A DNA stretch of 64,000 nucleotides, taken from contig NZ_FXBL01000004.1 of assembly GCF_900177325.1 (NCBI RefSeq), forward strand, positions 372,001-436,000. Reading direction: 5' to 3'. Shown here piece by piece: positions 24,503 through 33,435 of the stretch (position 1 is the first letter of the stretch; every line of letters starts with the position of its first letter). The notes beneath the pieces are model-generated. The model worked only from the letters and a program-made list of their open reading frames with translations. It was not told the DNA's origin and did no database searches. The translations under genes and the position numbers were made by a program. The DNA is from Mesorhizobium australicum. GTDB taxonomy: Bacteria; Pseudomonadota; Alphaproteobacteria; Rhizobiales; Rhizobiaceae.

Positions 24503-24922
24503 GTGGCAGGCGCCATCACTCTGATCATCGCGGCCACGGCCGCGATGATCTATGCGGTGCTTCACTATAGTATCTGGACCTTCGGCATGCCCGGCTCAGG
24601 GCTGATGCCGAGCATTGCAGCGGCGATAGTGATCGTCGCCTGTCTTTGGGCTGCCGTCGCGGAAACCGCGCAAGAAAATCTCAGCTTCGGGTTGCGACCG
24701 CTCGCCTACTGCGTCGGGCTCGTGGCGATCCTCCCGCTGTCCTTGCTCGTGGGGCTCCTTCCGGGGCTCGCAATTGTGGCGGCTGTCATTCTGCGTTTCG
24801 TCGAAGGTATGTCGATTCCCCGTTCTGCGCTCATTGCCGCGGGAACAGCGTTTGGTAGTTGGCTGCTGTTTGAGCGCACGCTGATGGTGCCGCTTCCGCA
24901 CGGCCTGCTTGGGAGCATCTGA
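24503..24922 (+). CDS. tctB: Tripartite tricarboxylate transporter small permease TctB
   Basis: The 139-residue protein has four hydrophobic segments, as expected for the poorly conserved TctB subunit, and the N-terminal YSIWTFGMPGSGLMP stretch seen in many of them. It starts with GTG three bases after the tctC stop. It ends in TGATG, where its stop overlaps the tctA start. It forms the inner-membrane complex with TctA. Confidence 0.8.
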   Translation: MAGAITLIIAATAAMIYAVLHYSIWTFGMPGSGLMPSIAAAIVIVACLWAAVAETAQENLSFGLRPLAYCVGLVAILPLSLLVGLLPGLAIVAAVILRFVEGMSIPRSALIAAGTAFGSWLLFERTLMVPLPHGLLGSI

Positions 24923-26436
24923 TGGACCTGTTCGGCGATCTTGCCCTTGGCTTCGGGCAGGCGGTCACACCGTTGAACCTACTGATCGCGCTCGCAGGCT
25001 GTGTCGTCGGCACTGCGGTCGGCGTTCTCCCCGGCCTCGGACCGACCGCTACGATCAGCCTGCTGCTGCCGATCTCGGTCTATCTCGACAAGACCAGTGC
25101 CGTCATCCTGCTCTCCGGCATCTACTACGGTGCGATGTATGGCGGCTCGATCACTTCGATATTGGTGAAGATCCCAGGCGAGGCCGCAAGCGTCATCACT
25201 TGCATCGACGGCTACCAGATGGCGCGGCGCGGTCGCGCTGGAGCCGCCCTTGCCATCGCCGCATTCGGAAGCTTCTTCGCCGGAATCGTCGCGACGCTCG
25301 GAATTGCGATTGTCGGACCGGGCGTGGCAGAGTTCGCGCTCGCTTTCGGTCCCATAGAGAAGACCTCTCTGCTCATCCTCGGATTCACGCTAGTGCTAGG
25401 CGTCGGGGAAGGGACACGAACCAGGTCGGTTGCCATGATCGGGCTCGGTCTGCTTCTGGCAACCATCGGCGTCGATCTGGTGTCGGGCGACGAGCGCTTC
25501 GTGTTCGACGTGCCGCCGCTGCGGGACGGTTTCAACATAGCAATTCTCGCGATGGGCCTGTTCGGCATCAGCGAGGTGTTGCTGATGGCGGAGGAACGGG
25601 ACGACGGTGCCAAGGCTGCGCGTTCGCCGAAAGGTCTGAAGGAATTGCTCCCCAATAGACGAGAGATCGGTGAATCCGCAGCTCCGGTCGTTCGCGGCAG
25701 CCTGCTCGGCTTCTTCCTCGGACTGCTGCCCGGAGGCGGCGGAATGATCGCGAGCTTCGCCAGCTATATGTTGGAACGGAAGATCTCGAAGACCCCGGAG
25801 GCCTTCGGCAAGGGCGCTGTCGCAGGCGTCGCCGGACCGGAGGCGGCAAACAACGCCGGGGCGCAGGCGAGTTTCGTACCCCTTCTCTGCCTCGGCATCC
25901 CGGCCAACGCGACGATCGGCGTCATCATGGGAGCCCTGCTCATGGCAGGCGTCACGCCGGGACCCCGACTGATCGTGGACCATCCCGAGATGTTCTGGGG
26001 CGTCATCGCTAGCATGTTCGTCGGCAACGCCATTCTCGTCGTCCTGAATGTGCCGCTCGTGGGCCTGTTCGTATCACTCCTGCGCGTGCCGCGCGCCGTC
26101 ATGTCGATCCTGATCCTGTTCTTCTGCGTGATCGGCGCCTACAGCATCAACAACAACATGTTCGATGTTGGGACGATGCTGGCCTTTGGCCTCGTGGGAT
26201 ACGGGTTGCGCAAGACCGGCTTCGACGTAGCGCCGCTGCTACTCGCTTTCGTGCTTGGCCGACTGTTCGAGGAGAGCCTGATGCAGGGCCTCATCATTGG
26301 GCATGGCCAAGCGACCGCGTTCCTGACCAGCCCACTGAGCGCCTTCTTCTTGGCGATCGCCTTTCTGATCGTGTTCCTGCCGACGGTGCTTCGCCTGCGC
26401 GGCGTCAAAATTTCCTCTTCCGACAATGCCGAATGA
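24922..26436 (+). CDS. tctA: Tripartite tricarboxylate transporter large permease TctA
   Basis: The 504-residue, 11 to 12 helix inner-membrane protein carries the family signatures GVLPGLGPTATISLLLPISVYLD near the N-terminus, YYGAMYGGSITSILVKIPGE, and GLLPGGGGMIASFASYMLERK in the middle. It forms the pore, driven by an ion gradient and fed by TctC. Full length and with no sign of damage. Its start overlaps tctB and the enzyme gene follows by three bases, so the four genes are one transcript. Confidence 0.95.
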   Translation: MDLFGDLALGFGQAVTPLNLLIALAGCVVGTAVGVLPGLGPTATISLLLPISVYLDKTSAVILLSGIYYGAMYGGSITSILVKIPGEAASVITCIDGYQMARRGRAGAALAIAAFGSFFAGIVATLGIAIVGPGVAEFALAFGPIEKTSLLILGFTLVLGVGEGTRTRSVAMIGLGLLLATIGVDLVSGDERFVFDVPPLRDGFNIAILAMGLFGISEVLLMAEERDDGAKAARSPKGLKELLPNRREIGESAAPVVRGSLLGFFLGLLPGGGGMIASFASYMLERKISKTPEAFGKGAVAGVAGPEAANNAGAQASFVPLLCLGIPANATIGVIMGALLMAGVTPGPRLIVDHPEMFWGVIASMFVGNAILVVLNVPLVGLFVSLLRVPRAVMSILILFFCVIGAYSINNNMFDVGTMLAFGLVGYGLRKTGFDVAPLLLAFVLGRLFEESLMQGLIIGHGQATAFLTSPLSAFFLAIAFLIVFLPTVLRLRGVKISSSDNAE

Positions 26437-26439
26437 GTC

Positions 26440-27600
26440 ATGCTGAAGATCAATCAACATCTGACCGGATTCCAGTGCATCCGATGCGAAGAACTTCATC
26501 CCATACACGACTATCATGAAGGATGCCCGAAATGTCAGGCGCAGCATCGCCCGGCCAGCGTCGTCCCGGTCTATGACAAGACGATGCCGGACGTTGTCTG
26601 GAGCGGTTCGGGCCGGGGAATGCGACGGTTTTCCCATCGCCTTCCCTACTGTTCCTTCGAAAGTTTGGGAGAGGGCGATACGCCGATTGTAGATTTGCCT
26701 CGTCTGGCCGGCGAACTTGGCATGGATCGGCTCTCGATAAAGCTCGAAGGCGCTAATCCCACCGGCTCGCACAAGGACCGCATGAGCGTGCAATTTGTAG
26801 CTCGGGCGAAGGACCGGGGGGCGCATGGCGTGGTCGCCGCGTCGAGCGGCAATGCCGGCGCGTCTGTCGCCGCCTATGCCGCCGCTGCCGGCCTGCCCTG
26901 CATCATCGTCACGACGCCGGCCATCAGCCCGCCCTGGCGTCGTGCGATCGAGATGACTGGTGCGGAGATCATCTACACCGAGGACAGTCTGGAACGTTGG
27001 GCGATCGTGCGTCGAATGGTGCGGGACGAAGGCTATGCGTCGGCGACAAACTACCTCGACCCGCCGGTCGGAAGCGACCCGTGGGGCGTGGACGGCTACA
27101 AGACGCTCGGCTACGAACTCGCCGAGGATGAGGCGACGGCCGACATCGAAGCGATCCTTGTGCCGACGGCGCGCGGCGACCTGCTTTGGGGGATCTACCA
27201 GGGTCTCGCCGACGCGGTCTCGGCTGGCCGGCGTTCCAGCCAGCCGCGGCTGGTCGCCGTGGAACCCTTTCCGCGGCTCGAAAAGGTACTCGCGGGGCAG
27301 GATCTTCGCTCGCACTATCCCGGCAGGTCGCTGCTTGTCTCGATCGGCGGTGCGACGGTCACTTTCCAATCTTGGTTGGCCGTCACAAAGACTCGTGGAG
27401 CGGCGGTGTCGGTTGCTGAGGAGTTGGCGCTCGCCGATCAGAGGGTGCTCGCACGGCACGGACTGTTTCTTGAACTGTCTGCCGCAGCGTCACTGACTGG
27501 TTTGAGGCGACTGCTACAGGGGGGCGATCAACCGCCGCGCAGCGCACTGCTGATCGCAACCTCGCACGGCTACAAAGAAAGCGCGGGCCACGAGGTCTGA
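26440..27600 (+). CDS. Threonine synthase-like PLP-dependent enzyme
   Basis: The 386-residue fold-type II PLP enzyme has an N-terminal zinc-ribbon (C13, C16, C29, C32). The PLP lysine is K112 in NPTGSHKDRM, and the glycine-rich phosphate loop is SSGNAG. This architecture is seen in threonine synthase, but also in relatives such as diaminopropionate- or cysteate-forming enzymes. The gene is the last of the tctCBA operon and far from other threonine genes, so a catabolic beta- or gamma-elimination or replacement on the imported compound is as likely as threonine synthesis. Confidence 0.75.
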   Translation: MLKINQHLTGFQCIRCEELHPIHDYHEGCPKCQAQHRPASVVPVYDKTMPDVVWSGSGRGMRRFSHRLPYCSFESLGEGDTPIVDLPRLAGELGMDRLSIKLEGANPTGSHKDRMSVQFVARAKDRGAHGVVAASSGNAGASVAAYAAAAGLPCIIVTTPAISPPWRRAIEMTGAEIIYTEDSLERWAIVRRMVRDEGYASATNYLDPPVGSDPWGVDGYKTLGYELAEDEATADIEAILVPTARGDLLWGIYQGLADAVSAGRRSSQPRLVAVEPFPRLEKVLAGQDLRSHYPGRSLLVSIGGATVTFQSWLAVTKTRGAAVSVAEELALADQRVLARHGLFLELSAAASLTGLRRLLQGGDQPPRSALLIATSHGYKESAGHEV

Positions 27601-27801
27601 GCGCCTCATCAGCAACCTGTCACCAGTGTCTAGTCATGATGTGAATTCTCGATTGCAGAACGCAACGGATGTGGAGCCATTGCGGCATGAAGGTCCGGCG
27701 TAGTACGAGGAGGCGCGCGGCGATGTCTGAATGTGGAAGGTCACATTCGGTACGTCTCATGGAAACGCTGGAATCTCCCAGTTGCATCGTGAGAACGTCC
27801 G

Positions 27802-28704
27802 GTGCCTGACCGCATCCTCGACCTTCGGTTGTTCCGGTATGCCCAGGCTGCGGCCGAGCATGGCAGCTTCCGGCGCGCCGCGGTGGCGTTGAATGTCCTG
27901 CAATCGAGTGTGAGCAAGGGTGTCCGGAGTCTGGAATATCGCGTTGGTGCTCCACTATTCGAACGCAGCCATTCAGGTGTCCGGCCGACCCCAGCGGGTG
28001 AGCGATTCCTTCAGGAGGTGACCCAGGGATTTGACCACCTCGATCGCGCCATGCAGCGCATCGGCGCGGTTCAGCGCGGCGAGCATGGCGAACTTACTGT
28101 CGCTGTGAGCGTGCCCTTTCGTTTGCTTGAGGATGTTCTCGAGCCGTTCCGGGATAGACATCAGGGCGTGTCGGTCGAGATGGTGGAAGGAACTTGCGGC
28201 AGCAGCCTGACGCTAATTCTGCAGCGGAAGGCAGACATCGCGTTCGTGACCAAGACTCCCGCTGATGGCGTGTCGCAGTTCCTATTTTTGCGTAACGAGC
28301 GTCTGAAGGTCGCGCTGCCGAAGTCGCATCGGTTGGCCCAGGCCCGGGTGCTGATGCTTGAGGAGCTTCGTTCGGAGAAGTTTATCTTCAGCGCCAGCGG
28401 CATGGGTCCGGAAGTCGGAGACTATCTGGTCCGTCGCGTGGCCAAATCCGGCGTCGAGCCGGACCTGCATCTGCACCGCGTCGGCTTCTGCGATCTCCTC
28501 AGCATGGTCGCGTGCGGCTTTGGCGTGACGATCGTCGTCGGGCAGCTTCCCCGGGCCGCGCCGGAGGAGGTGGTGCTCATCCCGCTAGCCGGCAGGAGTG
28601 CGATCGGCATTCATGCCGTCTGGATGGAATCGAACTCCAATCCCGCACTGAGTAGCCTGCTGAGAATCCTGCGCGCGTCTACCTCGCCGTCTCAGCCGAC
28701 CTAG
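27802..28704 (+). CDS. LysR-family transcriptional regulator
   Basis: The 300-residue regulator starts with GTG. It has an N-terminal LysR helix-turn-helix (about residues 5-65; AAEHGSFRRAAVALNVLQSSVSKGVRSLEYRVGAPLFER) and a periplasmic-binding-type effector domain. It converges with the DUF2274 gene that ends the trb operon, 15 bases away. The 201 bases before it (27601-27801) show no clear promoter or operator. Whether it regulates transfer genes or the metabolic block to its left is open. Confidence 0.85.
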   Translation: MPDRILDLRLFRYAQAAAEHGSFRRAAVALNVLQSSVSKGVRSLEYRVGAPLFERSHSGVRPTPAGERFLQEVTQGFDHLDRAMQRIGAVQRGEHGELTVAVSVPFRLLEDVLEPFRDRHQGVSVEMVEGTCGSSLTLILQRKADIAFVTKTPADGVSQFLFLRNERLKVALPKSHRLAQARVLMLEELRSEKFIFSASGMGPEVGDYLVRRVAKSGVEPDLHLHRVGFCDLLSMVACGFGVTIVVGQLPRAAPEEVVLIPLAGRSAIGIHAVWMESNSNPALSSLLRILRASTSPSQPT

Positions 28705-28719
28705 CGGCCGTTACAGACG

Positions 28720-28947
28720 TCACGACGTTCCGGACGTCGTACGCGACCGTGCAAAACCGCGATCCGTCGCGATGAAACGCTGCAACATCGGCACGATCAG
28801 CCGGCTCGGATCGCCGATTGTCTGCCCCGTTTCGCGAGAGAGCACCTCGGCGTAGCTCGTAAGGTCGCGGTGCAGTGCGGCTGGCAACTCCACGGTGACC
28901 TTGATGGGCTTGTCGTCTTTAATCGCGCCGAGCTTGAGTTTCGTCAT
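28720..28947 (-). CDS. DUF2274 protein at the end of the trb operon
   Basis: The 75-residue protein (MTKLKLGAIKDDKPIKVTVELPAALHRDLTSYAEVL...) matches DUF2274, a small ribbon-helix-helix-like family found directly after trbI in many conjugative elements. Its start overlaps the trbI stop (ATGA). The basic N-terminus and the VTVELPAALHRDL strand-helix pattern suggest DNA binding, perhaps autoregulation of the trb operon. A longer in-frame reading into trbI is rejected. Confidence 0.8.
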   Translation of the reverse strand: MTKLKLGAIKDDKPIKVTVELPAALHRDLTSYAEVLSRETGQTIGDPSRLIVPMLQRFIATDRGFARSRTTSGTS

Positions 28948-30119
28948 CAGGCGGCTCCGTAGGGCTCGAGGACCAGGTCTCGCGTGACAATCACACGCAC
29001 TGGGAAGCCGGGCCGAATAGTGAGGGTCGGCGCGACCTGCAATTGCCGCTGAATGATCTGCTGACCGGCGTCGTTGATCGTGTCCTGAGCGCCGCCGCGG
29101 ATCGCCTGGATGAGCCGGTCGTCGTCGTCCATCGTCAGTTCCGCGCCGACGGCAAGCAGCGTCGAGAGACCGGCTGCCTTCATCAGATCCCACCAGTGGT
29201 AGTCGACGCCGTCCTCCAGGCCGGCATAGCCCGCCGTGTCGGCGCCAGGATGGCGCTCCAGCACGATGGAGCGGCCGTTCGGGAAGATCAGCCGTGACCA
29301 CACCAGGAGGACGCGACGCTGACCGAAGGCGACGCCATTGTCATATTCGCCGATGAGCCTCGTGCCCTGTGGGACGAGAAGGATGCTGCCGGTGGGACTG
29401 TCGAAGATGTGCTGCGTGACCTGCGCGGTGATCTGGCCCGGCAGGTCGGAGCGAATGCCGGTGATGAGTGCGGCCGGGATTACCGAGCCGGCTTGCAGCA
29501 CGAACGGCGAGGCCGGCGTCGCCACGCGGTCGGGCGCGACGGTGCGGCGATCGACCTCCGCATTGAGGAAGGCGAGCTGTCGATCCTGGTTTCCGGCCCC
29601 GAGCGCCGACGGCGTGCCGCCGAGCGAGGGCTGGAAGCCCGGAAGTACCGAAGCCGCGGGAGCCCGGGTCTGGTAGAAGAGCTCGCTGGTTCGTGCCGCT
29701 TCCATTTCGGCAAGGCGGCGCTGTTCCTCCGGATCGGCCTGCGGCACGGGGACGACCTCGGCCGGGACGGCTCGCCCCTCGTCGCGGGCGCGGACGATCG
29801 GGCCGCCGAGATCGCCGGGAAGCGGCGGGCCGAGCTGGGGAATGCCGCTGTAGTCGTTCGGCAGGCCCTGCAAGCCATCTGCGGTCTGCCGTCGGTCTGT
29901 GATGAAGAGTTCGTCCTGGCCCGGCTGCCGATCCGCGGTCTGGAGCGCATAGATCAGCGCACCGCCGATGCCGAGACCGGCGACCAGGCCGAGACCGGCC
30001 AGCACGCGGCGCGAGATGCGCGTCACGCGCCGAGCCTCGGCCCGCAGCCGCATCGCGCCGGCAGGCTCCTGCGTCGCGGCGCCCCCCTCGTTCTCCCTCC
30101 CTGCGTCGGTCTCGGTCAT
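28947..30119 (-). CDS. trbI: TrbI/VirB10-type T4SS protein
   Basis: The 390-residue protein has a cytoplasmic N-terminus, a transmembrane helix at about residues 38-60 (VLAGLGLVAGLGIGGALIYAL) and a proline-rich periplasmic linker. The C-terminal VirB10 domain (about 180-385) contains VLQAGSVIPAALITGIRSDLPGQITAQVTQHIFDSPTG. It spans the periplasm and gates the outer-membrane core complex with TrbG. Start and stop both overlap neighbours. Confidence 0.95.
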   Translation of the reverse strand: MTETDAGRENEGGAATQEPAGAMRLRAEARRVTRISRRVLAGLGLVAGLGIGGALIYALQTADRQPGQDELFITDRRQTADGLQGLPNDYSGIPQLGPPLPGDLGGPIVRARDEGRAVPAEVVPVPQADPEEQRRLAEMEAARTSELFYQTRAPAASVLPGFQPSLGGTPSALGAGNQDRQLAFLNAEVDRRTVAPDRVATPASPFVLQAGSVIPAALITGIRSDLPGQITAQVTQHIFDSPTGSILLVPQGTRLIGEYDNGVAFGQRRVLLVWSRLIFPNGRSIVLERHPGADTAGYAGLEDGVDYHWWDLMKAAGLSTLLAVGAELTMDDDDRLIQAIRGGAQDTINDAGQQIIQRQLQVAPTLTIRPGFPVRVIVTRDLVLEPYGAA

Positions 30120-31105
30120 GTCGAGGGCCTCCCATCGGTTCGCACGATCCTGACGGTCTGCTGCTGCCTGCCGCCGCCGAGCCGCAGTTCCGCGGCCCCG
30201 AACAGCCGGTCGACGATCAGGACGTTCTGGTAGATGCGGCTGTTGACGATCTCCGGCTCGCCGTTCGAGCCGATGACAAAGATGGGCGGCATTTCGCCCT
30301 GGACGATCCCGCGTGGAAACTCGACATAGACGCGGCGGCCGTCGTCATAGACCGAGACCGGCCGCCAGGGCGGGGTATCGCCGGTCAGCCCGTAGCGATA
30401 GTTGCGCGCCGTCTGGGCCGGGATGATCGGCGCGGCAGGAACGCTGGACCGGGATGACGGGACCTGCGGGTAGGCCCAGGCCACCGCCGGCATGTAGGGC
30501 TTTTCGCCGGCGCGCAGCTCGATCATGTAGGTTCGGCGGTCGGTTGTGATGACCAGATTGGTGGTGATGTCGGTGCGCGTCGGCTTCACCAGGACGTGGA
30601 CGCGGCGGGTCACGCCAGACCCGGATTCGGTGTCGCCGATGATCCAGCGCGCCGTGTCGCCCGCCGCGATCGGCCCCGCCCCGGTCAGGCTCTCGCCTGA
30701 TTCCAGCGCGATGTTGGTGATCTGGCCGGGCGCGGCATAGACCTGATAGAGCGCGCCCTCGCTCCAGGGATAGATCTGGATGGCGTTGTAGTATCCCTCC
30801 TTTCGAGGTTCGACCCGCGCTGCGACATTGGCGTTCTCGACGCGGCGGGTCGGCGTGCTCGCCGGATCGCCGCCCTTTGACGGGGTCCAGGTGGGCGGCA
30901 CGAGGATCGGCCGCTGCGTCGCATCGCCGGTGCTGACGGCGACCGCCGGCAGCGGCGGGACATCGGCATCGTAGCTGATCTGCGGCGGCTTCGGCGCGGT
31001 AGCGCAGGCCGCGAGCGTCATCGTGGACAGGACAAGGACGCCAAACGTGGAAGCGGATTTGCGGAAAGCCGGACTATCGGCTCGACGGATTTTCGGTCTG
31101 GTCAT
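30116..31105 (-). CDS. trbG: TrbG/VirB9-type T4SS protein
   Basis: The 329-residue outer-membrane-core protein has a lipoprotein-like N-terminus (STMTLAACATAP, lipobox LAAC). The VirB9/TrbG domain includes VYAAPGQITNIALESGESL in the N-terminal half and YRYGLTGDTPPWRPVSVYDDGRRVYVEFP in the C-terminal half. Together with TrbI it builds the channel through the outer membrane. The N-terminus before the signal is basic; the start shares four bases with the trbF stop. Confidence 0.95.
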   Translation of the reverse strand: MTRPKIRRADSPAFRKSASTFGVLVLSTMTLAACATAPKPPQISYDADVPPLPAVAVSTGDATQRPILVPPTWTPSKGGDPASTPTRRVENANVAARVEPRKEGYYNAIQIYPWSEGALYQVYAAPGQITNIALESGESLTGAGPIAAGDTARWIIGDTESGSGVTRRVHVLVKPTRTDITTNLVITTDRRTYMIELRAGEKPYMPAVAWAYPQVPSSRSSVPAAPIIPAQTARNYRYGLTGDTPPWRPVSVYDDGRRVYVEFPRGIVQGEMPPIFVIGSNGEPEIVNSRIYQNVLIVDRLFGAAELRLGGGRQQQTVRIVRTDGRPST

Positions 31106-31791
31106 TGCCCCAGCTCCTTTGACCAGTTGATGGCATTGATGAAGACACCGAGCGGATTGCGGCGCAGGCGCTCGGCATCGCGTGGCGGCTGGATGACGAC
31201 GGTGAGGATGGCGGTCCAGCGTTCGGTGCCGGCGAGCTGACCGTTCTCGTAGCGACGTTCCGTCCAGGCGACGCGGAACGAGTCCGGCGAGGCGCGGATC
31301 ACGCTCGAGACCTCGACCGCGACCTGCTGGCGTCCGACGCGAGAGAAGGGATTGGCCGAGCGCGCATAGTCGTTGAGGGCGACAGCACCCCGATCGGTGG
31401 TGAACTCATAGGCCTGCAACCAGTTCTGCCGCACGACGATCGCGTCGGCCGGCAGGCCGCGGACCTGCTCGATGAAACGCGCGAGATGGAAGGCGATCTG
31501 CGGATCGGTCGGACGATAGTCGGCGGAGGCGGGTTCGACCGCGCGGGCCTCGCCGGCGCGATCCACCTCGACCACCCAGGGTACGACGGTTCCCCGCGCC
31601 GATTGCCAGACCAGGGCGCTGGCGAAGCCGGCCGAGAGGATCAGGCAGCCGAAGGCCATGAGCCGCCAGTTCTTCGCCTGGACGCGGGCCGAGCCGATGC
31701 GCTCGTCCCAGACCTGGGCGGCGCGCTGATAGGGCGTCTCCGGTTCCGGCGTCTTGCCGTAGTGGGTCGTGGCTCGTTTGAAGAAGGTCAT
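31102..31791 (-). CDS. trbF: TrbF/VirB8-type T4SS protein
   Basis: The 229-residue inner-membrane protein has one transmembrane helix (about residues 44-64, LMAFGCLILSAGFASALVW). The VirB8-like periplasmic domain ends GVFINAINWSKELG, as in TrbF proteins. It acts as an assembly factor linking the ATPases to the core. The start at 31791 overlaps the trbL stop (ATGA); much longer in-frame readings run through trbL and are rejected. Confidence 0.95.
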   Translation of the reverse strand: MTFFKRATTHYGKTPEPETPYQRAAQVWDERIGSARVQAKNWRLMAFGCLILSAGFASALVWQSARGTVVPWVVEVDRAGEARAVEPASADYRPTDPQIAFHLARFIEQVRGLPADAIVVRQNWLQAYEFTTDRGAVALNDYARSANPFSRVGRQQVAVEVSSVIRASPDSFRVAWTERRYENGQLAGTERWTAILTVVIQPPRDAERLRRNPLGVFINAINWSKELGQ

Positions 31792-33143
31792 GATTTGTCT
31801 CTTTCGGAGAGGCTGACGGAGGCGCCGCCGCCGTGGTTGTCGCCGGAGCGGACCGCGTGGGCCGCGGCCATGACGCCGTGGCTCATCGAGCCGCCGCGCT
31901 TCATGCGGCGGGCCCAGCCAGGCGGACCATCGCTCGGGCCGGAAGGCGCTGCGGGCTGGGACGCGCCGCCAACGGTCCCCATCGAGGACGATCCGCCGGT
32001 GGCCTCGAAGGCGGCCTTGCCGCCGGCATCGAAGGAGGAGCGGAGGCTGCCGGAGACGCGCGAGGCGGCCCGTTTGAGTGGAGACACCGCGGCTCCGCCC
32101 GCGGCGCGCGCGGCGCCGCCGAGCCCCGCGGCAACGCCTGCCGTGCCGCTCTCGCCCGTCGAGGCCAGCGAATAGGCTGCGGTAGCGCCGCCGGCGACGG
32201 CGGTGCCGCCGCGCATCGCGGCGCCTCCGGCCGACCAGGCCGCTCGGCCGCCCTTGGCGGCGAGCATGGTTGCGCCACCGGCGGCGACGGCAGCGCCGCC
32301 CACGGCAAGGCCGGTCCCGACCGCTGCGCCGGCGCCGAGCTGCGGGCCGCCGGAGACGATGCCGTTGGCGATGCCCGGCCCGAAGATGCCGAGACCGAGC
32401 AGCGACAGCGCTGCCAGCACGATCGCCATCGCGTCGTCGATGGTCGGCTGCTCGCCGCCGAAGCCCGAGGTGAACTCGCCGAACAGGGTCGAGCCGATGC
32501 CGATGATGACGGCGAGGACCAGGATCTTCACGCCGGAGGAGATGACATTGCCGAGCACGCGCTCGGCCATGAAGGCCGACTGGCTGAACAGGCCGAAGGG
32601 GATCAGCACGAAGCCCGCGAGCGTTGTCAGCTTGAATTCTATGAGCGTGACGAACAATTGGACGCTCAAAATGAAAAACGCCAAAAGTACCAGCACCCAG
32701 GCGATCAGCAGGCAGATGATCTGGAGGAAATTCTCGAAGAAGGCCCAGTAGCCGGAGATCTCGGCGATGGCCTGGAGCAGCGGGCGGCCGGCGTCGAGCC
32801 CGGTCTGGGCGACGCGGCCGGGGCGCATGAGGTCGGCGACGGAGAAGCCGGTGCCGGAGGCCATCAGGCCGAGTCCGGCGAAGGAGTCGAAAACGATCCG
32901 CGCCAGCCCGTTCCAGTTGGAAATCAGATAGGCGAATATGCCGACGAAGATCGTCTTCTTGACCAGGCGCGCCAGGACGTCCTCGTCGGCGCCCCAGGCC
33001 CAGAACAGGGCGGCGAGCGTCACGTCGATGACGATCAGCGTCGAGGCGATGAACGCGACTTCGCCGCCGAGCAGCCCGAAGCCGCTGTCGATATAGGAGG
33101 TGAAGACTTCCAGGAACCGATCGATGACGCCTGAGCCTCCCAT
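31788..33143 (-). CDS. trbL: TrbL/VirB6-type T4SS membrane protein
   Basis: The 451-residue polytopic inner-membrane protein begins MGGSGVIDRFLEVFTSYIDSGFGLLGGEVAFIASTLIVID, the TrbL start. It has about six membrane helices to residue 270. The long tail after that is rich in alanine and glycine and probably disordered, ending in an arginine- and serine-rich stretch. It forms the inner-membrane pore part of the secretion system. Full length. Confidence 0.9.
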   Translation of the reverse strand: MGGSGVIDRFLEVFTSYIDSGFGLLGGEVAFIASTLIVIDVTLAALFWAWGADEDVLARLVKKTIFVGIFAYLISNWNGLARIVFDSFAGLGLMASGTGFSVADLMRPGRVAQTGLDAGRPLLQAIAEISGYWAFFENFLQIICLLIAWVLVLLAFFILSVQLFVTLIEFKLTTLAGFVLIPFGLFSQSAFMAERVLGNVISSGVKILVLAVIIGIGSTLFGEFTSGFGGEQPTIDDAMAIVLAALSLLGLGIFGPGIANGIVSGGPQLGAGAAVGTGLAVGGAAVAAGGATMLAAKGGRAAWSAGGAAMRGGTAVAGGATAAYSLASTGESGTAGVAAGLGGAARAAGGAAVSPLKRAASRVSGSLRSSFDAGGKAAFEATGGSSSMGTVGGASQPAAPSGPSDGPPGWARRMKRGGSMSHGVMAAAHAVRSGDNHGGGASVSLSERDKS

Positions 33144-33146
33144 CGC

Positions 33147-33419
33147 TTAGTCCCTCCTTGCCGACGACAGGAAGCGGCGGCGGTTCTCGTCCCAGGCGGC
33201 GAGGCAACCGGCATCGCGCGTCGCGGCCTCGCCGATCTGCTGGCAGCGCCGGAGCGTTTCGCGTAGCGGATCGGCGCGCGGCGTCTCGCTGCGCAGGGTG
33301 GGAGACGGTCGAGTGGCGTCCGAGGGGTTCTCGCGCGCTCGGTGGACCGCCGTGGCGGTGACCGCCACGGCCAGCACGATCACCAGAGCAAGGCGGCCGA
33401 ACATCTTGCCGTCCATCAT
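33147..33419 (-). CDS. trbK: TrbK-alt, putative entry exclusion protein
   Basis: The 90-residue protein has an N-terminal membrane helix (MFGRLALVIVLAVAVTATAV). Its C-terminal motif LRRCQQIGEAATRDAGCLAAWDENRRRFL, with two cysteines, is the mark of TrbK-alt proteins between trbJ and trbL. Entry exclusion proteins stop redundant uptake by cells that already carry the element. The start uses one of two adjacent ATG codons (33419 or 33416) behind AGGGGGTG. Confidence 0.8.
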   Translation of the reverse strand: MMDGKMFGRLALVIVLAVAVTATAVHRARENPSDATRPSPTLRSETPRADPLRETLRRCQQIGEAATRDAGCLAAWDENRRRFLSSARRD

Positions 33420-33435
33420 CACCCCCTGCTCCAGC

